A stretch of DNA of 64,000 nt from Acidovorax sp. NCPPB 4044 (GCF_028069655.1 NZ_JAMCOS010000001.1:3440001-3504000), one strand, 5' to 3'. Shown: positions 44,001 to 53,404, numbered from the stretch's first letter. Notes: a model not told the origin generated them from the letters alone. Translations and numbers: made by a program.

Positions 44001-46417
44001 CGGGCTTCCAGCGTGCCCAGTTGCTCCCGCAGTGCTCCCTCGCGTTCTTCGGAAGAGGTGCCGGCAATGTCCACGGCGTCCAGCGACAGGTGGGGAACGG
44101 CATCTTCGACACGCTGGAACGGCATGCCGTTGGCATGTTCACCAAATACCGTCCGCAACGATGCGTGCCTTCGCACGACGTCGCCTAGCGCGCAGCGCAG
44201 CGCCTGGACATCGAGTGCCCCGGTGAGTCGGAGCGCCAAGCCCACGTGGTATGCCGCCTGCGACGGGGCCATTTTCCAGAGGAACCATTGCCGCGCCTGC
44301 GCATGCGACAGCGGTTGTTCTGCACCGCGCGCCGAAAGCGGCAGCGCAGCGACTTGCGATTCCAAGGCGGGTACTGGGCCGGCTCCGCCGCCGATCAACC
44401 CCTCCAGGGTGGCAGCACACTGGTGCAGGCGCGGGTGATCGAAAAGCATGCGCGGTGCGAAATCCACGCCCCAACGCTGAGCGATGCGCACGGCCGCCTG
44501 CATGGCCGCAAGGGAATTGCCGCCCAGCACGAAGAAGTGCGATTCACGGTCCAGGGGCCGTGTTGCGTCCATGTGCAGTACCTGCCGCCAAACCTCGGCC
44601 ACGCCAGCCTGCAAGGTACTCAGCGGCTCGCCGCCGGGCTGAACCGCCTGCGTGGAGCCACCGCGCACGAAATGGCCCCACTCGTAGATGGCATAGGCAT
44701 CCGCAGTGCGGTCTTTCCAGGCGGCCCGGCACGCGCTGCGCTGCAGCTTGCCGCTGGTGGTTTTCGGAAGCGTTCCTGGCTCCAGCAACAGCACGACCGA
44801 CAGAGGCTCTCCCACGGTCTCGCTCACGGCTTCGCTCAGCGCATCCACCAGCGCTTGCGGGGACACCAGCTTCTGCATGCCGCGGGACACTTCCACGGCA
44901 GCGCCCATGCCTTCCGAGTGGGCGCCCTGCACTGCAAAGACAGCCACACGCCCTTTGCGGACCGCCTCCACTTCCGCTTCGATCACGCGCTCCACATCCT
45001 GCGGATAGACGTTGTGCCCACGCAGAATGATGAGGTCCTTCGTGCGGCCCGTCACCACGAGTTGGCCTTCGTGCATGAAGCCGAGATCCCCGGTGCGCAG
45101 CCACCGCCGCCCGTCGCGTTCCACGAAGGTCTGCGCGGTCTCCGCCGCCCTGCCCCAGTAGCCTGCCGCCACGCTTGGGCCGCTGGCCCATATCTCGCCG
45201 ACGCAGCCGGCATCTGCCGGGCACAACGACGGCACATCCATGACGGCCACCGCGTGGCCGGCCGCAGGGCTGCCGCAGCCAACCAGCACCGGACCAGCGC
45301 TGTCCGGTGTGGCGGCACCGACGGACAGCGCTTGCGCAGAGAACGTCCCGGACCACAAGCCCGTCCCGCTCCGGGAACCTGTGACGTAGAGCGTGGCCTC
45401 GGCCAGGCCGTAGCAGGCGTAGACCGCCTTGGCATCGAAGCCGTGGGCCGCGAAGCGCTCCGAGAAAGCCGCCATGGTGTCGGCCCGCACGGGCTCTGCA
45501 CCGCTGTAGGCCACGCGCCATTGCGACAGATCCAGCCCTGAAGACTGCGATTCTCCGACGCGTTCCAGGCACAGGCGGTACGCGAAATCCGGCCCGCCGC
45601 TCACCGTGCCGCGGTAGCGGGACATGAGTTCCAGCCAGCGCGCAGGCCGCTCCAGGAAATACCGTGGAGAAACCAGTACGAGCGGTGCTCCGCTGTAGAG
45701 CGGTTGCAGCAGGCCGCCGATCAGCCCCATGTCATGGAACAGCGGTGCCCAGGAGACGAACCGGTCCTGTGGGCCCAATTCCATGCCCTCCTGGATCGCA
45801 CGCTCATTGGCCATCAGGTTGCCGTGGGTGACCATCACCCCCTTCGGCTGCCCGGTGGAGCCGGAGGTGTACTGCAGGAACGCCACGTCGTCTTCCCGCG
45901 GGCTGTATGCCTGCCAGGTGTCATGGCTCGATGCATCGACGGCGTCCACCGCGATGGCGGCCAGCGAATCGAAGCCGGTGCGGACCAGGCCCTGCAGGAC
46001 CTGGGTGGTGAGCACGCAGGCAGCACCACTGTCCTGAGCAATCGCTTGGAGGCGTGCGAGGTGCTGCGGTCGCTGCGACTCCGGCGGAAACACCGGCACT
46101 GCAATGACGCCGCAATGGAAGCAGGCCAGCATGCTGATGGCGTAGTTCTCATCGTTGTCCTGGAGCACCAGCGCGCGGTCGCCCACCGCAAATTGCTGCT
46201 GCATCCTCGCGGCGAGGGAACGCACTCTGCGGCTGAACTCGCCGTAGGTCAGGGTGACCTCCCGGCAATGCCCCTGCGATTCATCCACCACCGTCAACCA
46301 CGGAACGTCCGGCTGGCTCGCGACCAGGCGCTCCAGCTGCTCCACGAAGTTGCCAGGCGGCGGCTCTGCCGCGACCGTGTGTGCGGCTTCCAGCAGCATC
46401 CCATCCTTGGCATTCAT
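41096..46417 (-). CDS. hybrid FAAL-ACP-C-A(Thr-like)-PCP, loading and first NRPS module
   Basis: 1773 residues from the ATG at 46417 (ATGA overlap with the dioxygenase gene). Fatty acyl-AMP ligase about 15-585 (YTSGSTGQPKGVMVTHGN, WAPLFHDMGLIGGLLQPLY, YGLAEATLYVT), ACP with GGNSLAA near 633, condensation (HHILSDG near 834), adenylation ([10 protein letters not shown] near 1316), carrier (GGHSLLL near 1696). The FAAL activates a fatty acid as acyl-adenylate and loads it on the ACP, so the product is a lipopeptide. Pocket reading D-V-W-N-I-G-L-I-H-K is closest to threonine (DFWNIGMVHK). Chain length of the acyl group is not visible. Confidence 0.94.
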   Translation of the reverse strand: MNAKDGMLLEAAHTVAAEPPPGNFVEQLERLVASQPDVPWLTVVDESQGHCREVTLTYGEFSRRVRSLAARMQQQFAVGDRALVLQDNDENYAISMLACFHCGVIAVPVFPPESQRPQHLARLQAIAQDSGAACVLTTQVLQGLVRTGFDSLAAIAVDAVDASSHDTWQAYSPREDDVAFLQYTSGSTGQPKGVMVTHGNLMANERAIQEGMELGPQDRFVSWAPLFHDMGLIGGLLQPLYSGAPLVLVSPRYFLERPARWLELMSRYRGTVSGGPDFAYRLCLERVGESQSSGLDLSQWRVAYSGAEPVRADTMAAFSERFAAHGFDAKAVYACYGLAEATLYVTGSRSGTGLWSGTFSAQALSVGAATPDSAGPVLVGCGSPAAGHAVAVMDVPSLCPADAGCVGEIWASGPSVAAGYWGRAAETAQTFVERDGRRWLRTGDLGFMHEGQLVVTGRTKDLIILRGHNVYPQDVERVIEAEVEAVRKGRVAVFAVQGAHSEGMGAAVEVSRGMQKLVSPQALVDALSEAVSETVGEPLSVVLLLEPGTLPKTTSGKLQRSACRAAWKDRTADAYAIYEWGHFVRGGSTQAVQPGGEPLSTLQAGVAEVWRQVLHMDATRPLDRESHFFVLGGNSLAAMQAAVRIAQRWGVDFAPRMLFDHPRLHQCAATLEGLIGGGAGPVPALESQVAALPLSARGAEQPLSHAQARQWFLWKMAPSQAAYHVGLALRLTGALDVQALRCALGDVVRRHASLRTVFGEHANGMPFQRVEDAVPHLSLDAVDIAGTSSEEREGALREQLGTLEARPFDLLKGFPWRVALLKLDGQTHVLAVVMHHILSDGASMQVWASECLNAYGARRSGATLPSEVPEIQYIDYAAWATARLAAGESDRQWAWWRERLGGKPVLSELRPDHPRPARALYTVRRHAFCVPESTARGLQALQASEGVTSFMVLLAGLHALLYRYTGQSQVRVGAAVAQRARPEVERLIGLFVNTLVLPGTVTGQNSLATVLRNARELMLGAQAHQELPFDRLVEFLRPERSASLSPLFQVMLNHLAEDTQALHSVPGLHVQAEPLQGPEAQFELVLEARERKDGTLSLAWLYAAELFEPATIERLAGHYLALLTALSERPTVPVASVDLLLPGERKRLLDWSRNPSRESAPRAVTRSLEVHAMRQPESTALLFEGVSLGYAELNGRANRLANHLLRQGLAPQSLVGIAMHRSVEMVVGMLAVMKAGGAYLPLDPEYPAERLAYMLRHSGARHVLTHGSARAAVPEMQGVQVMDIDSAMRDAVGEDAGNPGIEIHADHLAYVIYTSGSTGLPKGVAVRHAALHTCMAWMQATYGLAPADTVLHKAPFGFDVSCWEIFWPLTAGARLLVAPPGAHRDPEQLVGLIEQHQVTTLNFVPSMLQAFLDHPGIEHRTRLRHVICGGEAMPETLQREALRRLPGATLQNLYGPTETTIHVTRWTCRDEDGPVPIGRPISETECWVLDSDLNPVPQGVAGELYIGGALLARGYLGQAGLTAERFIAHPMAVGERLYRTGDRVRWSAEGQIEYFGRVDHQIKLRGLRIELGEIESALRAQAGVRDAVAVVQGRAGSEALVAYVTGAGEPAALRAALALRLPDYMLPRAVVVLESLPLNANGKVDRAALPSPESAQTAGPQQISDGSTAQRLAALWSELLGVRTVALSDNFFDLGGHSLLLIRAHRLLQDQWGLSLTLVELFQHPTVESLARHIDRKSGEAAPAPVSKQADDRARRQRAALLQRRAILQGTQE

Positions 46418-47406
46418 GCTGCCACCTCCAGGTTGCCGTGTGGCTGCGCCATCGCCACGACCACTTTGCGGGCACCCTTGAAAGGCGAGCGGGCATGGGC
46501 CGCGAGCATGTTGTCCAGCATCATTACGTCGCCCTCCTCCCATGGGAATGAAACGGTTTCGGCATCGAGCACGGCGCGTACTTCGTCCAGCACGGCGTCA
46601 GGCATGGGGGAGCCATCGGCGAAGAACGTGTTTCGCGGTACGTTCTCGATGCCCAGCACTTCCTCCAGCACCTCCCGCTCTTCCGCATCGCGGGCGGAAA
46701 TGTGGAACAGGTGCGCCTGGTTGAACCACACGGTCTCACCGGTGGCGGGATGCACCTCGATCGCCTGACAGAGCTGCCGCGTGCGGAGGCCTCCGTCCTC
46801 CTTCCATTCCCAGCCGATTCCCGAGCGCGTGCAGAACGCTTCCACCTCATCGCGCCGCTCGGTGTTGAACACTTTCTGCCAGGGCACATCCATGTCTCCG
46901 AAATTGCGTACGTAGAGCACGCCGGGCTCGAAGAGCTGGCGGATGCGTGCGGGTATGCGCCGATAAATTGCCCTGCTGTCCGCGATCGGTGTCTCGCCCC
47001 CTTCTGCCGAGGCCTTCACGCAGTGGAACCAGATCCGCATCGGCCATTCGCGTGTGTAGGCCTGCTCGTTGTGCAAGGGAATGCTCTGGTGCGCCGGGTA
47101 TTCGGTTGAGGTGTAGACGCCGGCACCCGTCGATGCCTCCACAGCCGAGCGCGGAGTGGATGCGAATTCGTACTTCAGCAGTGGATGACCGAATGACGCC
47201 GCAAACTGCTGGAATGTCTCGACATCCGGCACGGCAAAGCCCCGCAAAAGCACACCGCCAACCTGCGGCAGCACCGCGTCGATGCGCGGGTGCAGCCGTG
47301 CAAGCGCGTCCAGCAATCCCTCGCCCGGTCGATGGGGCGTGATCAGCAAGGGCAACTCGGATCCCTCGGGCGCGTGGCGCCTGAATTGCATCGGCATTTC
47401 ATTCAT
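46414..47406 (-). CDS. TauD/SyrP-type Fe(II)/2-oxoglutarate dioxygenase, probable aspartyl beta-hydroxylase
   Basis: 330 residues; ATG at 47406 preceded by AAGGAG with a 6-base spacer. Facial-triad candidates: HNEQAYT (His-x-Glu) near 113 and a C-terminal HARSPF His, with the distal Arg in GARKVVVAM; LRGFAVPD and EGDVMMLDNMLAAHAR are typical of TauD/SyrP proteins. Relatives hydroxylate carrier-bound Asp in siderophore pathways, giving beta-hydroxyaspartate, an iron ligand that is photoreactive in its Fe(III) complex. The Asp-specific terminal module in the same operon supports this role. Its stop overlaps the FAAL-NRPS start as ATGA. Confidence 0.88.
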   Translation of the reverse strand: MNEMPMQFRRHAPEGSELPLLITPHRPGEGLLDALARLHPRIDAVLPQVGGVLLRGFAVPDVETFQQFAASFGHPLLKYEFASTPRSAVEASTGAGVYTSTEYPAHQSIPLHNEQAYTREWPMRIWFHCVKASAEGGETPIADSRAIYRRIPARIRQLFEPGVLYVRNFGDMDVPWQKVFNTERRDEVEAFCTRSGIGWEWKEDGGLRTRQLCQAIEVHPATGETVWFNQAHLFHISARDAEEREVLEEVLGIENVPRNTFFADGSPMPDAVLDEVRAVLDAETVSFPWEEGDVMMLDNMLAAHARSPFKGARKVVVAMAQPHGNLEVAA

Positions 47407-47497
47407 GGAAAACTCCTTGTGCGCACGAAGGCGCCGCCAGCCCGCCGCATGCACGCGGCAGGAAACCAGGAAAAGCAGGGGAGAGAGAAGACCGCCC

Positions 47498-48250
47498 TCA
47501 GGCGGCGGAGACAACGGACGGCGGGTTCCAGGCCACACGCAATGGCCTCAAGCGCTGTTCCAGCGTGCTCAGGAAAGCGGGCTCGCGGTCGCGCAGGTAG
47601 AAATGCCCACCGTCGAACCAATCCGTGGTCGCAGGCCCGCGCGTTTCATGCGCCCAGGCAAGCAACTCGGAGTGGTGAATACGGTCATTCCGGCCCGCGA
47701 AGACGTGGATGGGGCAACTCAGCGGCCTGACCTCCTGGTCACGCTCGAAGCTGTAGCAAACGCGATAGTCCGCACGCAGCACATCCAGCGTGATACGCAG
47801 AAGCTCGGGCTCAGCAAACACCGCGTCGGGAGTGCCGCCCTGGTCTCGCAAGTCCGTGAGCAGCCGCCCATCGTCCAGCGGCTCGGCGTAGCGCTCTGCA
47901 CTTCGCGCCAACGGAGCAGCGCAAGCCGATACGATCAACGCAGCAGGCTCCACTTCCGAATAAGTCTGCAGGTGCCGGGCCACGCCGTAGGCCAGCAACG
48001 CCCCCATGCTGTGCCCGAAAAGCACGAACGGACGCCCATCTGCGGCGCGCAGGCAAGGTTCTGCAAGCTGCTCCACGAGGTCGCCATAGCTCTTTGCAAA
48101 CGGCTCGCCCATTCGAGCACCACGGCCGGGCAGCTCCGCCGGCGCCACCTCGACACCGGCAGGCAAACCCCTCCGCCAGCGCAGGTACATCGTGGCACTG
48201 GCACCCGCGCAAGGCAGGCAGACCAGCGGCAGAGCAGCGTCGCGCGCCAT
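47498..48250 (-). CDS. type II thioesterase (RifR/GrsT-like)
   Basis: 250 residues. Alpha/beta-hydrolase that removes wrong acyl groups from carrier domains. Motifs: CLPCAGASATMY near 11, FGHSMGA (GxSxG nucleophile) near 97, a FAGRNDR Asp segment and GGHFYL (catalytic His) near 216. It begins 5 bases after the MbtH gene stop and lies 91 bases before the dioxygenase start. It is stand-alone, as expected for a proof-reading enzyme, in addition to the TE domain at the end of the assembly line. Confidence 0.92.
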   Translation of the reverse strand: MARDAALPLVCLPCAGASATMYLRWRRGLPAGVEVAPAELPGRGARMGEPFAKSYGDLVEQLAEPCLRAADGRPFVLFGHSMGALLAYGVARHLQTYSEVEPAALIVSACAAPLARSAERYAEPLDDGRLLTDLRDQGGTPDAVFAEPELLRITLDVLRADYRVCYSFERDQEVRPLSCPIHVFAGRNDRIHHSELLAWAHETRGPATTDWFDGGHFYLRDREPAFLSTLEQRLRPLRVAWNPPSVVSAA

Positions 48251-48255
48251 CGCCG

Positions 48256-48516
48256 TCAGGCTGCTGCAGTGGTCGAGTCTTCGGTCTGCGCCCCGGACTC
48301 CTGGCGCTGCATCCAGTCGCGCAGCGACTGGGGCCGCATATCCGTCCAGACTTCATCCACGTAAGCGACCACGGTCTTCTTGTCGCCGCGCACGCCTTCG
48401 ACGGACGTCCATCCGTCGGGCACCGCCTTCCAGTGCGGCCAGATCGAATACTGTCCTTCGTAGTTGATCAGGACGATGAAAGTTTCGTCTTCGCGATCGA
48501 AGCAGCTCGTAGACAT
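48256..48516 (-). CDS. MbtH family protein
   Basis: 86 residues from the ATG at 48516; the frame runs further upstream but the conserved protein starts MSTSCFDRED. Family signature is clear: VLINYEGQYSIWPHWKAVPDGW and DEVWTDMRPQSL, with the two conserved Trp. MbtH proteins bind and activate or stabilise adenylation domains, so it probably serves one or more of the five A domains encoded downstream in the operon. A 25-residue Gln/Glu/Ala tail is extra. The 177-base interval before it holds no recognisable feature. Confidence 0.95.
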   Translation of the reverse strand: MSTSCFDREDETFIVLINYEGQYSIWPHWKAVPDGWTSVEGVRGDKKTVVAYVDEVWTDMRPQSLRDWMQRQESGAQTEDSTTAAA

Positions 48517-48693
48517 CGGTGCATCCCTTGTGCAGTTGAACACAGGGTCGCCACGTCTCTCCGTCCGGAGGATGGAGGCCGAATGGCAGACCCACCTCCA
48601 CAAGACGATTCACGAGGCAATCTGTTCATCGCAGGGGCCGCGGCAAATGCACCCGTTGGCAAATCGTCGGCCGTCGGGCGTGCAGCATAGGCA

Positions 48694-48930
48694 TCAGGCG
48701 TCTTCGCGCTCCTCACCACTGGTGGGATTGCCGCTTCGGCGGGGAACCATGCCCGCCAGCAGCCAGAGATGGGCCGCCTCTTCATACCTCTGCCTGTGCA
48801 GCGGATCCTTCAGCAACCATGCCGTCATCTCGGCACGCGCTGCTGCGTCAAAAGTCTCACGATCGAATTCGCGCTGGGCCCAAGCCCAGGCCGTGTCCCA
48901 GACAGGATCGTCGTCGTACGGTGCATTCAT
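48694..48930 (-). CDS. FecR-type anti-sigma N-terminal domain only (DUF4880-like)
   Basis: 78 residues. The body (AWAWAQREFDRETFDAAARAEMTAWLLKDPLHRQRYEEAAHLW, described in pieces: AWAWAQ, TAWLLKDPLHRQRYEEA, LWLLAG) matches the cytoplasmic N-terminal domain of FecR/FpvR anti-sigma factors, which contacts the sigma factor. It stops there: no membrane segment and no periplasmic signal-receiving domain, and the following 177 bases do not contain them in another frame. It lies 90 bases after the ECF sigma gene, in the sigma/anti-sigma order. It may be a soluble sigma modulator or a remnant. Confidence 0.75.
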   Translation of the reverse strand: MNAPYDDDPVWDTAWAWAQREFDRETFDAAARAEMTAWLLKDPLHRQRYEEAAHLWLLAGMVPRRSGNPTSGEEREDA

Positions 48931-49020
48931 GCGCCAAGCCTAGCGCATCCGGAAGCCACCACCTCCCGGTCCGTGGCAAACCTCGACGGGAGCCAGGAAG
49001 CCGCCCTGCCCCAGGATGGC

Positions 49021-49548
49021 TCACTGGCTGGGCATCATGTGCACACGGCACCGGGCGACGGCCTTTGCGGCGTCGGCAATCAGGCCATTGACGAGCCCCA
49101 GTGCGCAGCCCAGCCTTTCAGCGATCTGGCGCTGCGTGAGTCCTTCGATGCGGTAGAGCTCGAACACCATGCGGGTTCGCGGGGGCAGTTGCGAGAGCAC
49201 GGTGTCGATCGCATGGATCACCTGCTGCTCGCACATCATCCGGTCGGGCGACCGGTGGCATGGGACGTCGATCGCCTCGACGTCCACGTCGAATGTGCGA
49301 TAGCTCGCTTCGACCTTGTGCCGACGGCAGTAGTCCAAAGCAAGATTCCGCACCACCTGGCAGCAGTAGCCGATGGGCCGCTCCGCCACCCTCGTGCTGG
49401 GGCCTTCCGCCAGTTTGAGGTAGGCATCCTGCACGACGTCGTCCGCAAGATCCCCGGTATTCACGATCTGCCGCGCCACACGCCACAGCTGTGCCCGATG
49501 GGCAACGAACACATCGGCCAAGGAAGGTTCGGACAACGGCAAGGACAT
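49021..49548 (-). CDS. ECF sigma factor, iron-starvation type (PvdS/OrbS/FecI-like)
   Basis: 175 residues. Region 2 about 10-78 (ADVFVAHRAQLWRVARQIV, DDVVQDAYLKL, YCCQVVRNLALDYCRR) and region 4 about 110-165 (LSQLPPRTRMVFELYRIEGLTQRQIAERLGCALGLVNGLI in pieces: LPPRTRMVFELYRIEG, TQRQIAERLGCALGLV). Such factors direct transcription of siderophore genes when iron is short. First gene of the large minus-strand biosynthetic operon and preceded by a Fur box at 49620-49638. Likely targets are this operon and the divergent exporter/FhuF promoters, though no matching promoter consensus could be defined. Confidence 0.9.
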   Translation of the reverse strand: MSLPLSEPSLADVFVAHRAQLWRVARQIVNTGDLADDVVQDAYLKLAEGPSTRVAERPIGYCCQVVRNLALDYCRRHKVEASYRTFDVDVEAIDVPCHRSPDRMMCEQQVIHAIDTVLSQLPPRTRMVFELYRIEGLTQRQIAERLGCALGLVNGLIADAAKAVARCRVHMMPSQ

Positions 49549-49619
49549 AGGCAGCGCTTTCCTGGAATTGCCGGCAACAGTTCCGGCTCATGGAAAGCGA
49601 TGATACAAACAAAACAGCG

Positions 49620-49638
49620 AATGCGAATTATTTGTATT
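49620..49638. promoter_or_regulatory. Fur box before the ECF sigma gene
   Basis: AATGCGAAT-T-ATTTGTATT: 9-1-9 inverted repeat agreeing at 7 of 9 positions, 72 bases before the sigma start in a conspicuously AT-rich stretch (49600-49655). This is the expected form of betaproteobacterial Fur sites and would put the sigma factor, and through it the whole locus, under iron repression. Confidence 0.8.
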
Positions 49639-49746
49639 TATTAAACGTGAATTGATCGTCGGAAATGTTTCAGCCATCGGCCATGCTTGGCGACGACAAA
49701 AGACGATGGTGCGGCATGCGGCTGCCGCCTGCGGGAGCGCCAATGA

Positions 49747-49770
49747 AAACGGGCCCCGAAGGGCCCGTTT
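49747..49770 (-). terminator. rho-independent terminator of tRNA-Ser
   Basis: AAACGGGCCC (49747-49756) with GGGCCCGTTT (49761-49770), a 10-bp stem with a 4-base loop; on the minus strand it ends in TTTT and lies 13 bases beyond the tRNA CCA end. The flanking A and T runs could also let it work on the plus strand. Confidence 0.85.
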
Positions 49771-49783
49771 GATCTTGCGCATT

Positions 49784-49873
<90 letters not shown>

Positions 49874-49965
49874 TGTGTGTCGAAGCCCGCAATTCTAGCA
49901 GAAGATTTTCGCAACTTATCAGGTGCCGTGGCCAAAAACCCTGGCGGAACGAATGCACGCTGTGC

Positions 49966-50526
49966 TCAGACCAAAACGATGTGCGGTGAATGCTGCAACT
50001 CGCGCAGGGGGGCACGAACGGGTTTCACCGCGCGCAGGTACGCCACCATTTCCACCACCACGTTGCGTTGGCTCTGGATGCATTCCCAGATCTGCTCATG
50101 AGGCAAGCTGCGCAGGCGCTGCGCGACGGTCAACTCGATGCGGTCCGTGATCCAGTCACCCCGGTACCCGTAATCCGCGCGCCAGTAATAAGGCTGCGAG
50201 AAATATCCGAAGGACCCGTGGAAAAGCTGGCGGACATGCGTCGGATCCTCGAAAGCGTCATCACTCGCGCCATGGGGCACACGGATGACCATCGGGGCAT
50301 CGGGCCGGGCAATGCGGTGGAATTCCTGCATCATGGGCAGCACATTGGGAATGTGCTCCAGCACATGCGACAGCAGGAATTCCTCCACACTGCCGTCCGC
50401 GAGCGGCAACGGCTTCGCCGCGCAGGTATCGAGGTCGGCAACGATGTCCACACCAGGCAACGCTTGGCTGTCCAGATTCACCCACCCTCCAAGGATGTTG
50501 CGGCCGCAGCCGACATTGAGCCTCAT
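49966..50526 (-). CDS. class I SAM-dependent methyltransferase-like protein
   Basis: 186 residues. Motif I LNVGCGRNILGGWVNLD at the very N-terminus, a DIVADLD acidic end of strand two, and LSHVLEHIPN (post-motif) with PDAPMVIRVPH: a Methyltransf_11-like fold lacking upstream helices, so rather short. Resembles small methyltransferases found in glycan or lipopolysaccharide loci, but the substrate is unknown. It lies 46 bases after serS in the same direction and may be cotranscribed. Start ATG at 50526. Confidence 0.78.
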   Translation of the reverse strand: MRLNVGCGRNILGGWVNLDSQALPGVDIVADLDTCAAKPLPLADGSVEEFLLSHVLEHIPNVLPMMQEFHRIARPDAPMVIRVPHGASDDAFEDPTHVRQLFHGSFGYFSQPYYWRADYGYRGDWITDRIELTVAQRLRSLPHEQIWECIQSQRNVVVEMVAYLRAVKPVRAPLRELQHSPHIVLV

Positions 50527-50572
50527 ACGACCTCCCCGGAAACGGGTAAGGAAAAAAGCTGATGGCTGCGCA

Positions 50573-51949
<1,377 letters not shown>

Positions 51950-51989
51950 TCATCGCTTTAGGATGCATCCAACAGCAACAGGAGGCGCG

Positions 51990-52430
51990 ATGCAGATAGA
52001 ACCGTATCTTTTCTTCGATGGCAATTGCGAAGAGGCGCTGGAGTTCTATGCACGGTGCCTGGGAGGGGCGGTCCAGTCCGTGCAGCGCTACGGAGGCTCC
52101 CCACTCGAGAAGCAACTGCCCGCACATTGGTGCGACAAGATCATGCACGCCACACTGGAAGCGCCCGGTGGTCACCGCTTCATGGCCAGCGACCGCATGC
52201 CGGGCCAGCCGTTCGGCGGACATGCGGGGTTTTCGATGTCGATCAATTGCCCGTCGGATGCGGCGCATGGCGAGCGCATTTTCCGTGGCCTCTCGGAAGG
52301 GGGCATGGTAACCATGCCCTTCACCGTCACGTTCTGGGGCGCGCATTTCGGCACGCTGGTGGACCGCTTCGGTGTGGGCTGGATGGTCAACTGCGACGGC
52401 GCGAACACCGCCGGGTGCGGTACCGGCTGA
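51990..52430 (+). CDS. VOC family protein (PhnB-like)
   Basis: 146 residues from the ATG at 51990, which has AGGAGG and a 4-base spacer; an upstream in-frame ATG at 51963 is less likely. Glyoxalase/dioxygenase fold: PYLFFDGNCEEALEFYARCLGG at the N-terminus, HATLEAPGGHRFMASD in the middle, WGAHFGTLVDRFGVGWMVNC at the end. PhnB-like proteins of this subgroup lack a fixed metal site and have no assigned reaction. Divergent from serS. Confidence 0.9.
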   Translation: MQIEPYLFFDGNCEEALEFYARCLGGAVQSVQRYGGSPLEKQLPAHWCDKIMHATLEAPGGHRFMASDRMPGQPFGGHAGFSMSINCPSDAAHGERIFRGLSEGGMVTMPFTVTFWGAHFGTLVDRFGVGWMVNCDGANTAGCGTG

Positions 52431-52462
52431 CCCCGCCGCGGCGCAAACGCGACGCTGCGCCT

Positions 52463-53404
52463 TCAGGCCACCGCTGCGGGATCGCAGTTGGCGCCGCAGA
52501 TGACGAGGCCCACCGTCTCTTGCGGCTGCGGACGGTACACGCCGCTCTGCAGCGCGGCGATTCCCAGGGCCGCTGCGGGCTCCACGGCCAGCTTGAGCTC
52601 ATGCCAGAGCCACTGCTGCGCCGCGCGGATGGCCTCGTCGGGCAACAGCAAGGCATCCTGCACATGCCGCTGCGACACCTGCCAGGCAATGTCGCCGATG
52701 CGCCGGGCGCCCAGTGAGTCGGCGGCGATCCCGCCGACCGCCACATCGACCGGGGCGCCCGCCGCGCGTGCGCTGTGGAGGGTCGGGGCGCGTTCGGGTT
52801 CCAGGGCGACCACGCGTGCGCGCCCTTCGCACCACGCGGCGATACCGGCGATCAGCCCGCCGCCGCCCACGCTCACGAGCACGCTGTCCGGCAGCCCTCC
52901 TGCCTGCTCTTCCATCTCGAGCGCAAGCGTTCCCGCACCCGCGGCCACCTCGGGCTGGTCATACGCATGGTTGAGCAAGGCGCCGGTTTCCTGCTGCCGC
53001 GCCAGACACGCCTGCAGGGCCTCCGCATAGGTGGCGCCGCCCACGACCAGATGCGCGCCCAGGGCCCGCAGGCGCGCACGCTTGGCCTCCGGCGACACCT
53101 CGGGCACATAGACTTCGCAGCGCACGCCCAGCGAGCGAGCGGCGGCCGCCGTGGCGATGCCGGCATTGCCGCCGGACGCCACGATCACCCCGCTGTCCGG
53201 AACGGAGTTCGCCAGCAGGCGGTACAGCATGCCCCGGGCCTTGAAGCTGCCGCCCACCTGCAAGTGTTCCAGCTTGAGCCACACCTCGGCACAGCCGATG
53301 CCCAGCGAGCGGCCGGACAGCCGCATGAGCGGCGTGGTCCGCAGGAAGTCGGGATGCGCGGCCACGCGCAGCCGGGCAGAGGAAATGGCGGAGCGATCGA
53401 TCAT
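52463..53404 (-). CDS. PLP-dependent serine/threonine dehydratase-like enzyme
   Basis: 313 residues. Fold type II PLP enzyme. The lysine that binds PLP is in GGSFKARG near residue 55; ASGGNAGIATAAAA near 77-90 binds the cofactor phosphate region; VSVGGGGLIAG near 178 is the glycine-rich loop; VICGAN near the end. Resembles threonine/serine dehydratases used in catabolism; there is no C-terminal regulatory ACT domain, so it is not the biosynthetic IlvA. SGGNAG in place of the usual SxGNHAQ suggests a substrate variant. Start ATG at 53404. Convergent with the VOC gene. Confidence 0.86.
   Translation of the reverse strand: MIDRSAISSARLRVAAHPDFLRTTPLMRLSGRSLGIGCAEVWLKLEHLQVGGSFKARGMLYRLLANSVPDSGVIVASGGNAGIATAAAARSLGVRCEVYVPEVSPEAKRARLRALGAHLVVGGATYAEALQACLARQQETGALLNHAYDQPEVAAGAGTLALEMEEQAGGLPDSVLVSVGGGGLIAGIAAWCEGRARVVALEPERAPTLHSARAAGAPVDVAVGGIAADSLGARRIGDIAWQVSQRHVQDALLLPDEAIRAAQQWLWHELKLAVEPAAALGIAALQSGVYRPQPQETVGLVICGANCDPAAVA

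Noticed and set aside
47753..47775. TAGCAA-containing stretch resembling stem two of the repeat
   Set aside because: It lies inside the type II thioesterase coding sequence and lacks the partner arm and the ATGCCGCCG linker.
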